64,000 nucleotides of DNA from Calothrix sp. CSU_2_0 (GCA_012034595.1 JAAUPE010000002.1:1-64000); one strand, 5' to 3'. Numbered from the stretch's first letter, positions 29,867 to 39,120 are shown. Made by a program: numbers and translations. The notes: generated by a model from the letters alone, not told the origin.

Positions 29867-30203
29867 ATTTTCTCACGATTAAACTTAATTTGAAGCGGCA
29901 AAATCATCTGCATTTTTAGCATATAATACCAATTTGAAAAAAGAATGCGACAGATGTATTTTGTAGAGACGCAAAGTTTGCGCGATATATCGCGTCTTCT
30001 ATTCTGGATGTGTTGCAAAGATTTTTGGAATCGGTATAAATAAATTCATAAATGTAGTATATACTCATAGTTATCAACTAGAAAATTAAGTTACCGGATA
30101 GAATTTTATATCCAGTAACTTTGTTTAATCCATTTGATTACGATGAAGTTTTATATACAAAAGTTTTATTCTTATGTATTAGTAAAATATCAACTGTGAG
30201 ATA
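29867..30203. other. Intergenic region with TAGAGACGC palindrome
   Basis: It contains TAGAGACGC...GCGTCTTCTA (29964-30001), a relative of the TGTAGAGACG repeats. I see no gene in it. Confidence 0.55.
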
Positions 30204-30374
30204 TTAAGGCTCTACTCCTTCATCAATCCAAACATCAATTGCTGTTTTTAGCTCCGATTCAATTATTGTAGAACATTCTTTTTCATTAATAATTGTTTTG
30301 AATACCGCTCTTTTGCCGTGACCAATTTTTTCTATTAGGTATCCACGATGTACATTATTTTTAGGTTTAATCAT
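30204..30374 (-). CDS. Small hypothetical protein (56 aa)
   Basis: A short minus-strand frame encodes MIKPKNNVHRGYLIEKIGHG and continues to DVWIDEGVEP before a TAA. The composition is protein-like, with alternating charged and hydrophobic residues, and the gene sits in an otherwise empty 850-base gap. No family is recognised. Small antitoxin-like or phage-derived proteins of this size exist, but nothing here decides. Confidence 0.45.
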   Translation of the reverse strand: MIKPKNNVHRGYLIEKIGHGKRAVFKTIINEKECSTIIESELKTAIDVWIDEGVEP

Positions 30375-30637
30375 TTCGATCTCAATCTAATTTTATTTAC
30401 TATTTTAACAAAATATTTCTTGTGATGTTTAATAATCGTCAAGCTTGGTGTGGTGAATCCACGATTGCGATCGCTTTATCTTTCCTCGACAATTCAGGGA
30501 ATTATGTTGATGTATTCAACTTATCCCGAAACCTTTCCCCTGAATGAAGTTAAGGAGATTGCGATCGCGGAGTTTTGTTCGTAATTTTACTCGCAGCAAA
30601 AACAGTCCGAATTCACGCAACTGGCACATTGAAATTT

Positions 30638-31258
30638 TTAAACAGTTACTAAATTATCTAACTGCAATTGGCATTGGTGGAAGATAAAATTTACAACAGC
30701 GAATAATTTATCTAATTCCTGAATGGTATAAAAAGTAATATTTCTAGTAAAAATTTCCCTTTCTAGCTTACCAAATTGCCAGCGATCGCCGTTAGAGACA
30801 ATACCAAAAATAGTGATTGGATATTCATTATTTAATCTTTGTGCGGCTATCATTTCTGCCAAACATTGTGCCCAACCACCTGCAAAATCATCTTGCTTTG
30901 CTTCGACTAAAATAAAGTAGGGTTTATCAAAAACTACTTTTCCTAATGGAGAACGTCTCGCTAATATATATTCGGGATAACCTGACAGTTTTTCATCATA
31001 GTTAAAAGATTGGTGGCTCCATAAAGTAAATTTCCTACTGTAGCACTTCCAAACTTCCTTGATAACCGGATAAATCAAATTTTCGCAAATAGCAAACTCT
31101 GAGTTATTGACAACTCCTTCCCGCATTACTGTTTCTAAATCTTCGCGAAAGTAATCAGATATGTCGAAAGGAGCTTCAGTAATAAAATTGGCTTCGTTAT
31201 AAGTAACCTGATATTCTTTGAGAACTTCACTCACTGTTTTAAAATTACTGAAAGCCAT
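30638..31258 (-). CDS. Hypothetical protein, possible PD-(D/E)XK nuclease fold
   Basis: The 206-residue protein contains KPYFILVEAKQDDFAGGWAQ, a beta-strand plus ExK pattern followed by an amphipathic helix with a conserved Gln. This is how many PD-(D/E)XK nuclease-like proteins of cyanobacteria look. The rest (FGIVSNGDRWQFGKL) fits the same fold. Whether it cuts DNA is not known. It ends in an apparently monocistronic transcript, about 400 bases from the retron operon on the opposite strand. Confidence 0.65.
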   Translation of the reverse strand: MAFSNFKTVSEVLKEYQVTYNEANFITEAPFDISDYFREDLETVMREGVVNNSEFAICENLIYPVIKEVWKCYSRKFTLWSHQSFNYDEKLSGYPEYILARRSPLGKVVFDKPYFILVEAKQDDFAGGWAQCLAEMIAAQRLNNEYPITIFGIVSNGDRWQFGKLEREIFTRNITFYTIQELDKLFAVVNFIFHQCQLQLDNLVTV

Positions 31259-31672
31259 GTTTACCTCGGAAAGTATCTGTTTTTCTCTACTTCAACAGGA
31301 TTTATTTAGTATCTTGGCGTTTTCCCAACAATAGCACGGGAGAAGCATTCGCGCAGGTTTAACGTATCTTTCTATGCTTTGTCGAGAGATAAAAAACCAG
31401 CTTTTTTTCAATATAAATACTTAATTCGCCTATTTACAGTCATATAAATTACTGGATAGTTGCGGATTTTGTGCGATCGCTCATAAGAAGACACCAATAA
31501 ATAATTCTAAATTTGCACACCGAGATTTAGTCAATAAATTTGGGCATTATAGGCAAAGAACTAGGAAATGCGATCGCTCCTGTCAAGAAACAATGCAACG
31601 GGATGACAAAATGATTAGTTCTAATGTACCATAAATTAGCATTTTGCAAGAAATTTCCCTTGCTTCGAGGTA
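31259..31672. other. Intergenic region upstream of the retron operon
   Basis: Divergent promoters for the nuclease-like gene and the WGR/HEAT gene must lie here. Two HIP1-type sites are present. No gene or strong hairpin is seen. Confidence 0.5.
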
Positions 31673-34600
31673 ATGTCCATGCAATTAATCCAACGAACCA
31701 CCCTACTCTACCAGGATGAAAAATCCGACAAAGTTTACGAAGTCGATCTCGTTCAGATTGGGACGGATGCTGGTGGTGCAGCATTGTATGTCGTCAATTT
31801 TCGTTATGGGAAGCGAGGAAAGAATCTGCGGGAAGGTTCGGAAACTGCGGATGCTGTACCCGAAGTAGAAGCAAGAAGGGTGTGCGATCGCTTAATTGCC
31901 AGTAAGACGCGCAAGGGGTATCGGGATGTTACCGGGCAGGATTTATCCAAATTGGAACCGGGAATGGTGAGCGTGACGATTGCAGAGGTATCTAAAGGGG
32001 AAATTGACCCGGAAGCTAGGAAACAGGTGATATTAGAGCGGTTGCAAGCTGGGATTGGTGGGGAAAGTCCAGTTGAGAAGAAAGAGAAGAAAACCAAGAA
32101 AAAAAAGAAACCTTGGTCGCTCGATCGGGTAATATGGCGTGCGGGAGAATTGGGAATAGGGGAAGCTGCACCGTTATTAATGCAATTGCTAACATCAGAA
32201 CCGATGCGTCGTTACTGTGTGGTTTGGGCTGTGGGGAATTGTGGAGATACAAGTGTTGTACCGCAATTGGAAGGGATTTATCGGGATACGAAGGAAGCGG
32301 AACACGTCAGACGAATTGCGTTGGAAGCCATTTTAAAACTTAGTAATCCGAGTCGGAAAGCGGAACTACAAGTCGAATTAATCGAAACCCTAGCGCAAGA
32401 ATTAAAAAATCCGATTCTTCAGGGAAACACCAAAGAACTGGGAATCGCCTTACAAAACCTGTTCGATACGGGACATGCGCTAGATTTTGTTGCTCTCGAT
32501 CGCTTGTATCAAATCGATAATGAAATTACCCGTCCAGTATTGCTGGAAGTTTTGCGTACTGCACCCTTTGAACCCCATTATTTCCAACGGATTCGTCATA
32601 TTTTTAAAGCTGCCGAATATCGTCACGATGCCGAAGTATTTGGGATTTTGGCACGACGATTTGAAAGGGAAGATGGAATGTATGGTCGAGCGAGTTATGG
32701 TGACAGTATCCGCGTTCGCGAACGCTGGATTTCTCGTTATGATTACAGCAGCTACAATTATGAAACTAGAAGTTACCAAGAAAATCCTGAATTTATCGAA
32801 ATTATGGAGACTTTGCACGGAGCAAATTCTTCCTTAGCTTACAGTGAGAAAACGAAAAGTTACTTACAACGGCGAATTTGGCGGAGTTTGAAAACTTTGG
32901 CAGATTTGGAGCGGGAAGAATACGTGCAGTTAGCAACATCTGTACTTTTAGAATACAACGATACTGATGCCGAAGCTCCACGAAATGGGAAGTTCTATCG
33001 CTGGGATACAAGAACTTGGCAACGGTACGAAGTTAGTAGTACCGACTGGGATAGGTTTGCAGCACACTTGACTTTGAATCAAATTTTATACCGCAACAGT
33101 CCCCGCTACGAATGGAAGCGAAATCGTCGCGCTTGGTCATGCAAGGGAAATTACAAACCCGGTGACGCAGTACCAGATACCAGGGAAGAGGCTTTTCCCC
33201 AACTTTGGACGCAACAACCCCAAGCTTTATTAAAATTACTTTTGGAAAGTCAATGTCAACCCGTACAGGAATTTGCGGTAAAAGCAATTCGTAGCTGTAT
33301 GGATTTTTGTCGGGAATTGTCTTTAGATAATTTACTGCAACTATTATCACAACCCTACGAAACTACCGCTCAATTAGCCTTTGAACTAGCAAGCGATCGC
33401 TATAATCCCAATGAACCGAATCTAGATTTAGTCGGTGCGATCGCGAATTGTGCCTACGCACCTGCACGGAGACAAGCTTACCAATGGATACAAGCTCAAC
33501 CAGAATTATTTTTTACTAATCCCCACCTGGCAGCCTGTTTAATTACCAGCCCGGAAGCCCAAACCCGCAGTTTTACAAAAACAATTCTCGGTACACTGGA
33601 GTTAAATAATTCACAATCCCAGGAAATTGTTACACGAGTAATTGCTCTGATTGTGACATTGGCACCCGGACAGGAAGAATTTGCTGGAGAAATTTGCGAA
33701 ACTCTCCGGTTGTGTTTTCCATCGGTGTTAAAAAATCTCGATATGCAGGTAATTTTGGATTTGCTCCAACATCCGTTAGGGGAATTACAACAATTTGCAG
33801 CCCAAACGTTATTAGAACGGGATACCCAAACAACTACTTTAGCAAACGGACTCATCGAAGCCCTACTCGATTCACCTTGGGAATTGGTGCGGATTGTGGG
33901 TGTACAATTGTTTGGACGATTACCAGATGAGCAACTTCTGGGACAAATGACGCTGCTGCAAACCTTCCTTACCCACGAAATCGCAGAAATGCGGGAAGCG
34001 ATTCGTCCGAGTATTCGCCGTTTGACTATAAAAAATGTCACCTTTCGTCAGGAATTAGTAAGCACTTTACTAACGGTATTACAACATCCAGAAGCCGATC
34101 CAGAAGTGCAAGCATTCCTGTTACAACTACTTGCCACCGACATCCCCGACTGGATGACATCGGTTTCCCAAGAACATACCATGACCCTACTGCAAACCCA
34201 ATCCTCCGCAGCCCAGGAAATGGGGGGATATATATTGCAGGCAAATCATCAAACCTGGGCAAATGATTTTACCGTTGGTGAAATCGTCCAATTCACCCAC
34301 CATCAAGTGCAGTTGGTACGCAATACAACCAAAGCGATTCTCCAAATTTTACTAGCTAAATTTCGCCAAAATTCCAGCGAATTGATGGGATTAGTAAATA
34401 TTTTAGATTCCGATTGGGAAGATGGGCGAGGTTTAGGAATGCAATTGTTTGGCGAATGGCTAACACCGGAAGAACTCACTCCAGCAATTTTAATTAATAT
34501 CTGCGATAGTAATCGGGCAGATGTGCGTAAATTTGGGCGGGATTTAGTTACCCGTTGTTTCCAAGCCAACGATGGACAGGAATATTTACTTAAATTTAGC

Positions 34601-34942
34601 GAACATCCCGCCAACGATATGCAACTATTCACCACTCAATATTTAGAAACATACGCAAGTGGAAATTGCGTTCGCCTCCAAGAACTCGAACCCTATTTTA
34701 TACGGGTATTAGGGCAGGTAAATCGAGCCAGAATCGCCAAACAGCGCATATTTGCCTTCCTCGACCGTGAAGCCACTAAAACGGAAACAGCCGCCAAAAT
34801 TATCGCCGCAATCCTCACCCGTCAATCAGCCACAATCGCCATCGGTGACAGAGCCAAATCGATCGAGATTATGTTGAAAATCCACCGTCATTATCCGGAA
34901 GTGAAAGTTGCGATCGCGGTTAAAGCGATCACATCCCGGTAG
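31673..34942 (+). CDS. WGR-domain protein with HEAT/ARM repeats (retron partner)
   Basis: The 1089-residue protein starts with a WGR-type domain (about 1-90), with VVNFRYGKRGKNLREGSET in place of the canonical WGR box. A lysine-rich linker (KKEKKTKKKKKP, about 135-146) follows, and then a long array of helical HEAT/ARM-like repeats to the C-terminus. WGR domains bind nucleic acid in PARP-type and other proteins. The next genes are a winged-helix/SWIM protein and a retron reverse transcriptase, a set I recognise as retron partners. I infer it is part of the defence effector complex. Two ATG codons (31673 and 31679) compete as start. Confidence 0.85.
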   Translation: MSMQLIQRTTLLYQDEKSDKVYEVDLVQIGTDAGGAALYVVNFRYGKRGKNLREGSETADAVPEVEARRVCDRLIASKTRKGYRDVTGQDLSKLEPGMVSVTIAEVSKGEIDPEARKQVILERLQAGIGGESPVEKKEKKTKKKKKPWSLDRVIWRAGELGIGEAAPLLMQLLTSEPMRRYCVVWAVGNCGDTSVVPQLEGIYRDTKEAEHVRRIALEAILKLSNPSRKAELQVELIETLAQELKNPILQGNTKELGIALQNLFDTGHALDFVALDRLYQIDNEITRPVLLEVLRTAPFEPHYFQRIRHIFKAAEYRHDAEVFGILARRFEREDGMYGRASYGDSIRVRERWISRYDYSSYNYETRSYQENPEFIEIMETLHGANSSLAYSEKTKSYLQRRIWRSLKTLADLEREEYVQLATSVLLEYNDTDAEAPRNGKFYRWDTRTWQRYEVSSTDWDRFAAHLTLNQILYRNSPRYEWKRNRRAWSCKGNYKPGDAVPDTREEAFPQLWTQQPQALLKLLLESQCQPVQEFAVKAIRSCMDFCRELSLDNLLQLLSQPYETTAQLAFELASDRYNPNEPNLDLVGAIANCAYAPARRQAYQWIQAQPELFFTNPHLAACLITSPEAQTRSFTKTILGTLELNNSQSQEIVTRVIALIVTLAPGQEEFAGEICETLRLCFPSVLKNLDMQVILDLLQHPLGELQQFAAQTLLERDTQTTTLANGLIEALLDSPWELVRIVGVQLFGRLPDEQLLGQMTLLQTFLTHEIAEMREAIRPSIRRLTIKNVTFRQELVSTLLTVLQHPEADPEVQAFLLQLLATDIPDWMTSVSQEHTMTLLQTQSSAAQEMGGYILQANHQTWANDFTVGEIVQFTHHQVQLVRNTTKAILQILLAKFRQNSSELMGLVNILDSDWEDGRGLGMQLFGEWLTPEELTPAILINICDSNRADVRKFGRDLVTRCFQANDGQEYLLKFSEHPANDMQLFTTQYLETYASGNCVRLQELEPYFIRVLGQVNRARIAKQRIFAFLDREATKTETAAKIIAAILTRQSATIAIGDRAKSIEIMLKIHRHYPEVKVAIAVKAITSR

Positions 34943-35067
34943 GGGCAAACAACCGTTTACCCAAATTCCAACCCCAATCCAGCATTTACCATTAGCGATC
35001 GCATCTAACGGTTGTTCCTCCAAAATCCAAATTTTACCAAAATCACAGAATGGTTGTTCGCCCCTAC
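34939..35067. repeat. MITE-like foldback between the two retron effector genes
   Basis: Arms GGTAGGGGCAAACAACCGTT (34938-34958) and its near complement ending in GCCCCTACGGG (35047-35070) flank about 90 bases with an internal AACGGTTGTT. The arms resemble the GGGCAAACAGCCGTTTGCCCC repeats at 62480-62503. It fills most of the 166-base spacer. Confidence 0.65.
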
Positions 35068-35108
35068 GGGTAATCCAAAATCCAAAATCCAAAATCTAAA
35101 ATTAAACC

Positions 35109-36761
35109 ATGCAATTCAATTACAGCTACAACGGAAACAGCCGCATCTCTGGGGAAGGAAATCAAACTCAAATGTCCTTTTCCCCCGATACAACCCGCGA
35201 ACCAACCTTCTTTCGCGGAGAATTGCGACAAAATATCAACTTCCGCGAAGCTATTAGTGCCTTACACGATGTCGTCGTTTCCGATTTACGATTCAAACCC
35301 AAGGACAAAACCGCCTACAAAGAATGGGCTGCCCAACGAGACGACATCGATTGGCAACTTGTCGCCGCTCAAAAGCAGGAAGTAGCAGAAAAAATCCGGG
35401 GAATTCAAGCGGAACTACAGGAATTATATAAACGCAGGAGCGATCGCTGGCAACCGTTTTACAAAGCCCAACGTCAATATTTCGACCACTTATACAAGCG
35501 CGATTACAATACTTGGTTCGTTCTCGATCCAGTCATTACTGTCCATCCCGACGAAATCTTCTTTGAATGTTTCAGCCAGGACGAATCCAGCTACGGACGA
35601 CTTAGTGCTAGCTACGAAGTATTCCAAAACGTCAACGAATTCGAGTGCGGTACTACCAATATCGATTATTCCACCGCCCTCTACGATGAATTCCAGAAAA
35701 TCCGCAGCTACAAAAATACCCAATTCCTCGTCGATCCTTCCGGCTTTGAAGTCAAAACCACAGGGGAAAGCGATTTCAAGGAAGTAAAAATCGACCTCCC
35801 CGACAGTTGGGTACGGGGCTTTTTGCAAGTAAGTTCCGCTATGTCCCTGCCCACAATTCAATTTGACCTCCACCCCAGCGATATTTACAATCTCTGCTTT
35901 GCCCTCCGTCGTCGCAAGGAAAAAATGGGTCCCCGCAGTCTCCGGTATATCCTCAAACCGGGGGAACCCGTGCGAATGATTTTAGAACCCTGGAACCAGG
36001 AAATTGTTTGTGCCAGGTCCCCTTACACGGGCAATACAGCCACGGAAGTTCGGGTTTGGGGACGACGACGCATATTAATTTTGGAAAGATTGATACCTGT
36101 CGCTCGCAAATTTACCGTACATTTACTCGGTACTGGTTTACCTTCCTTCTACGTTGCCCATCTTGACGATATGACCTTTACCCTGGGGCTTTCCGGTTGG
36201 ACGGCTAACGATTGGTCGCGGGCTGGAAATTTCGATTTGATGGCTCCCCGTGCGGAAGTCGATGATTTAACCAAACAACGGGTTTTTAAGGCGTTAAAGG
36301 AGAATTGGCGGGAAAAACCGGAGGATTTAGCTAAAAGAATTGGCTTAGACCGCTCCGTCGTTTGGGCTGCTTTGAGTGCCTACACCCAAGCTGGACGGGC
36401 AATTTACGATTTAAACAAACAGGTTTATCGGGTACGGGAACTCAGTCGGGAACCCCTACCGATGTCCGCATTACGTTTTGCCAACGATCGCGAAGCTAGT
36501 GCGAGTCGATTTTTATCAGCTAATGCAGTTCGAGTAAATAGTTCGTTGTGTGATGACGAAGGGGTTTTACATCTCCAGGGAACGGTAAACCACGGTGACA
36601 AAACCTACACACCCACCTTGCAATGCGATCGCGATGAGCGCATCATCCAAGCGGAATGTACCTGCAATTGGCATCAACAAAATAAGTTATTCAAAGGACC
36701 TTGCGAGCATATTTTGGCTTTGCGTATGCAACATTCGCGCTCGGCTTTGGTTGGGGTTTAG
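35109..36761 (+). CDS. Winged-helix/SWIM zinc-finger protein (retron partner)
   Basis: The 550-residue protein has a large N-terminal region without a known domain. A winged-helix-like segment follows at about 395-450 (RVFKALKENWREKPEDLAKR, then LDRSVVWAALSAYTQAGRAI), and a C-terminal SWIM zinc finger with C517-x-C519-x12-C532-x-H534 ends the protein. SWIM fingers bind DNA or mediate protein contacts. This WH-plus-SWIM layout next to a HEAT-repeat protein and retron RT matches, from memory, the WHSWIM effector of one retron class. It follows the WGR/HEAT gene by 166 bases, same strand. Confidence 0.87.
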   Translation: MQFNYSYNGNSRISGEGNQTQMSFSPDTTREPTFFRGELRQNINFREAISALHDVVVSDLRFKPKDKTAYKEWAAQRDDIDWQLVAAQKQEVAEKIRGIQAELQELYKRRSDRWQPFYKAQRQYFDHLYKRDYNTWFVLDPVITVHPDEIFFECFSQDESSYGRLSASYEVFQNVNEFECGTTNIDYSTALYDEFQKIRSYKNTQFLVDPSGFEVKTTGESDFKEVKIDLPDSWVRGFLQVSSAMSLPTIQFDLHPSDIYNLCFALRRRKEKMGPRSLRYILKPGEPVRMILEPWNQEIVCARSPYTGNTATEVRVWGRRRILILERLIPVARKFTVHLLGTGLPSFYVAHLDDMTFTLGLSGWTANDWSRAGNFDLMAPRAEVDDLTKQRVFKALKENWREKPEDLAKRIGLDRSVVWAALSAYTQAGRAIYDLNKQVYRVRELSREPLPMSALRFANDREASASRFLSANAVRVNSSLCDDEGVLHLQGTVNHGDKTYTPTLQCDRDERIIQAECTCNWHQQNKLFKGPCEHILALRMQHSRSALVGV

Positions 36762-36831
36762 GTTAAATAGTCCCGTAGGGTTAGAAGTTGGTTTTTCCAG
36801 CCAATCATCCTGAGTGTGGAAATTTCTCGTA

Positions 36832-36853
36832 GGGGTAGGGTTTCCCTACCCTT
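36832..36853 (+). terminator. Terminator-like hairpin after the SWIM gene
   Basis: GGGTAGGG and CCCTACCC form an 8-bp GC-rich stem with a 3-base loop, followed by TTATTCTTATT. It lies 70 bases past the SWIM stop and could end the effector transcript before the retron RNA. Confidence 0.7.
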
Positions 36854-37050
36854 ATTCTTATTCAAGAATGATAGATAAATCGATAACTTGGGATATTTTA
36901 TTTTCTGCAAGCCCCTCAACATCGCCTAATTTTTAGGAAAAACCGCGATCGCAACAGCAAAAGCCTTTCTCGAAAAGATTTGCAAGATAAACCCTAATTT
37001 TCTAGCGATACGCATGTTAGTTTCACCTAAAATGTGGGCATATTAAAAAT

Positions 37051-37076
37051 AAGCATGATATAGTAAGATTATGCTT
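37051..37076. promoter_or_regulatory. Possible promoter or operator of the retron RNA
   Basis: AAGCAT and ATGCTT form an inverted repeat around TATAGT (37059-37064), a reasonable -10 box about 25 bases before the a1 arm of the retron RNA. No convincing -35 box is present. Confidence 0.35.
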
Positions 37077-37086
37077 AGTACATAAG

Positions 37087-37322
37087 TACCACTTCGTTAC
37101 GTGACAAGGAAATACCGCTTGCAAACCGGATGATGGTTCGTCATCCATGCACACAGTCCAGTCACACATCACTGGCTCGCTCTTAACTATGCGGGTCTTC
37201 GGGTACTAGTTGGTATTACGGTGTGAATTCCGTAAATTCAATGACCAACTAGTACCCGGACCCGCTCGAGTTGACCGTTCCAGTCCTGAGAGGCTTACGA
37301 AGAGGCTCCCACGTAACGGGTA
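37087..37322 (+). ncRNA. Retron msr-msd non-coding RNA
   Basis: The segment has the layout of a retron RNA. The a1 arm CGTTACGTG (37095-37103) is perfectly complementary to the a2 arm CACGTAACG (37310-37318), extended by TACC/GGTA. After a1 come two msr hairpins: GGATGA/TCATCC (37128-37146) and CCAGT/ACTGG (37158-37175). Then follows a long msd hairpin at 37191-37265 with stems GCGGGTC/GACCCGC, CGGGTACTAGTTGGT/ACCAACTAGTACCCG and TTACGG/CCGTAA. The RT gene follows 200 bases downstream. The priming G is presumably next to a1, but it is not identifiable by eye. This RNA is the template for the msDNA. Confidence 0.88.
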
Positions 37323-37333
37323 TGGATGCGATT

Positions 37334-37365
37334 GGGAATGGTAGACTTTTAAGTCTGCTATTCCC
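37334..37365 (+). terminator. Hairpin just after the retron RNA
   Basis: GGGAATGGTAGACTT pairs with AAGTCTGCTATTCCC around a TT loop, a stem of about 15 bp with two mismatches. It lies 12 bases after the a2 arm and before a MITE. It lacks a strong T-run, so it may instead stabilise the 3' end of the retron RNA or be a repeat. Confidence 0.5.
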
Positions 37366-37387
37366 TCCTATCCTAAAAATACTTAAA

Positions 37388-37477
37388 TAGACATCTCCGG
37401 AAAGATGTAGAGACGTAGCAATGCTACATCTCTACAAGGGTTTTAGGTAACGCATAATTAATTTTCGGAAATGTCTA
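37388..37477. mobile_element. 90-bp MITE between retron RNA and RT
   Basis: Ends TAGACATCTCCGGAAA and TTTTCGGAAATGTCTA are near-perfect inverted repeats with a TA at each end. The centre is a TGTAGAGACGTAGCAATGCT palindrome. A related copy with the other orientation lies at 62295-62387. No transposase is present, so this is a non-autonomous element, with ends like those of TA-targeting IS630-type elements. Confidence 0.8.
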
Positions 37478-37522
37478 ATACTTAAATACTTTAATACACC
37501 CAATATTTCCCCAATTCTTGCC

Positions 37523-38935
37523 ATGACCGAACAGCCACGTACTCGCCAAGAACTCTACGATTTGATTAGGCAAACGTCGAAGCAAGAATTTATACTATCG
37601 GAAATGATACGTTTGGGTTTTTGGGATGAGAATAGTAATAATCCTGAAGACCCAGCAGAAGAAATTCGCCGTCAAGGGGAACTGCAACGCCAATTGCAGG
37701 AGTTGCAACAGCAAAATCGCCAGCTTCACAACGAAAAGGCGCTGAAAAAGCAATTACTCAAACAACGTTTAGAGGAGTCGAAACGCAAGCGTCAGGAAAC
37801 TAAAGAACGAAACGAGCGCAAGCGTCAGGAGCGATCGCAAGCTTGGCAGGAAAAACAAGCGCATGAAATTACTTATTTGGGTGAGGATGTTTCCTCTGGG
37901 TTGAATAATTTAGAAAATAATTGCGATCGCCTTCAGAAAAATAATTTACCTGTTTTTCAGACAATTGAGGAATTAGCAGCAGCGATGGGGATGACAGTGG
38001 GACAATTGCGTTTTCTTGCCTTCGATCGCAAAACTTCTACGGTTTCCCATTACATACGCTTTAAAATTGCCAAAAAAACTGGTGGAGAGCGGTTAATTTC
38101 CGCACCTATGCCCCGAATGAAGTCTACCCAAGATTGGATTTTAGATCGAATTCTGGAAAAAATTCCCATGCATTCCGCAGCCCACGGATTTCGCCGGGGT
38201 AGGTCAATAGTTACAAATGCTACACCCCATGTTGGCACAGATGTGGTGGTGAATTTGGATTTGCAAGACTTTTTCCCATCGATTTCCTACAAGCGCGTCA
38301 AGGGTTTATTTCAGGCTTTGGGATATTCAGAAGCGATCGCAACTGTTTTGGCGTTAGTTTGTACAGAGGCAACCACAGAAGAAGTTGAACTCGACGGAAA
38401 ATCCTATTTTATTGCCACCAGCGATCGCCATTTACCCCAAGGGGCACCCACCAGCCCTGCCATTACCAATTTACTCTGTCGTCGCTTAGATAAGCGCTTG
38501 GCGAATATGGCAGTTAGTCAGGGTTTTATTTATACCCGCTATGCCGATGACTTGACTTTTTCTACCTCCGGTGATGCGATTCGTAATCTCTGCAATATTC
38601 TCAAACACACGGAGAATATCGTCAGCCACGAAGGTTTTACCATTCATCCCAACAAAACCCGCGTTCTCCGCAAATCACAGCAGCAGGAAGTGACGGGGAT
38701 TGTGGTTAATGAAAAATTAAATGTTGATCGCGCTACTTTGAAGAAATTTCGAGCTACCCTCCACCACATCGAAAAAGATGGTCTTGCGGGCAAACATTGG
38801 GGCAGTGGTAATGACTTAATGGCGGAAATTGAAGGTTTTGCCAATTATGTGATGATGGTCAATCCAGAGAAGGGAGAACCGTTGGTAAAGCAAGTTAAAC
38901 TAATCAAGAAGAAATACGGACTACGCAAAAGATAA
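37523..38935 (+). CDS. Retron reverse transcriptase
   Basis: The 470-residue enzyme makes the msDNA from the adjacent RNA. After an N-terminal region, with a highly charged coiled coil at about 55-115 rich in Gln, Lys, Glu and Arg, comes the polymerase. It has the retron-specific NAxxH motif (NATPH, 232-236), LDLQDFFPSI, LPQGAPTSPA, the catalytic YADD (340-343) and the retron VTG motif (390-392). Group II intron maturase or CRISPR RT features are absent. Together with the RNA, the WGR/HEAT and WHSWIM genes it forms a complete retron defence locus. The long N-terminal extension is unlike the compact RTs of well-known E. coli retrons. Confidence 0.93.
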   Translation: MTEQPRTRQELYDLIRQTSKQEFILSEMIRLGFWDENSNNPEDPAEEIRRQGELQRQLQELQQQNRQLHNEKALKKQLLKQRLEESKRKRQETKERNERKRQERSQAWQEKQAHEITYLGEDVSSGLNNLENNCDRLQKNNLPVFQTIEELAAAMGMTVGQLRFLAFDRKTSTVSHYIRFKIAKKTGGERLISAPMPRMKSTQDWILDRILEKIPMHSAAHGFRRGRSIVTNATPHVGTDVVVNLDLQDFFPSISYKRVKGLFQALGYSEAIATVLALVCTEATTEEVELDGKSYFIATSDRHLPQGAPTSPAITNLLCRRLDKRLANMAVSQGFIYTRYADDLTFSTSGDAIRNLCNILKHTENIVSHEGFTIHPNKTRVLRKSQQQEVTGIVVNEKLNVDRATLKKFRATLHHIEKDGLAGKHWGSGNDLMAEIEGFANYVMMVNPEKGEPLVKQVKLIKKKYGLRKR

Positions 38936-39089
38936 TTTGATATATGCGCCAAGGGTTAACTGGTTCCGTCCACAAAACAAAGACTGCGGGTAGACACGGA
39001 GTGGCTTCTGTAAGTACGCGAAACGCGAACGGGGCAGAGTTAGGGTGGGGTTAAATTCTATGCAGCTTCACAAAGAATTGGTATAACCC

Positions 39090-39120
39090 AAAAAAATACC
39101 CCGCTTGGAAGAAACGGGGT
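39090..39120 (-). terminator. Rho-independent terminator of rnhA
   Basis: ACCCCG/CGGGGT form a 6-bp stem followed on the minus strand by ATTTTTTT (39090-39097). It lies 60 bases past the rnhA stop and may also serve the converging RT transcript weakly. Confidence 0.8.

Noticed and set aside
30425-30556. Short plus-strand frames near 30425-30590
   Set aside because: Two overlapping frames of 30-43 codons look vaguely protein-like but have no ribosome binding site and no recognisable family; possibly gene remnants.
37523-38935. Group II intron, DGR or CRISPR-associated RT
   Set aside because: No maturase domain, no template/variable repeat pair, no cas genes; retron NAxxH and VTG motifs and an msr-msd RNA are present.
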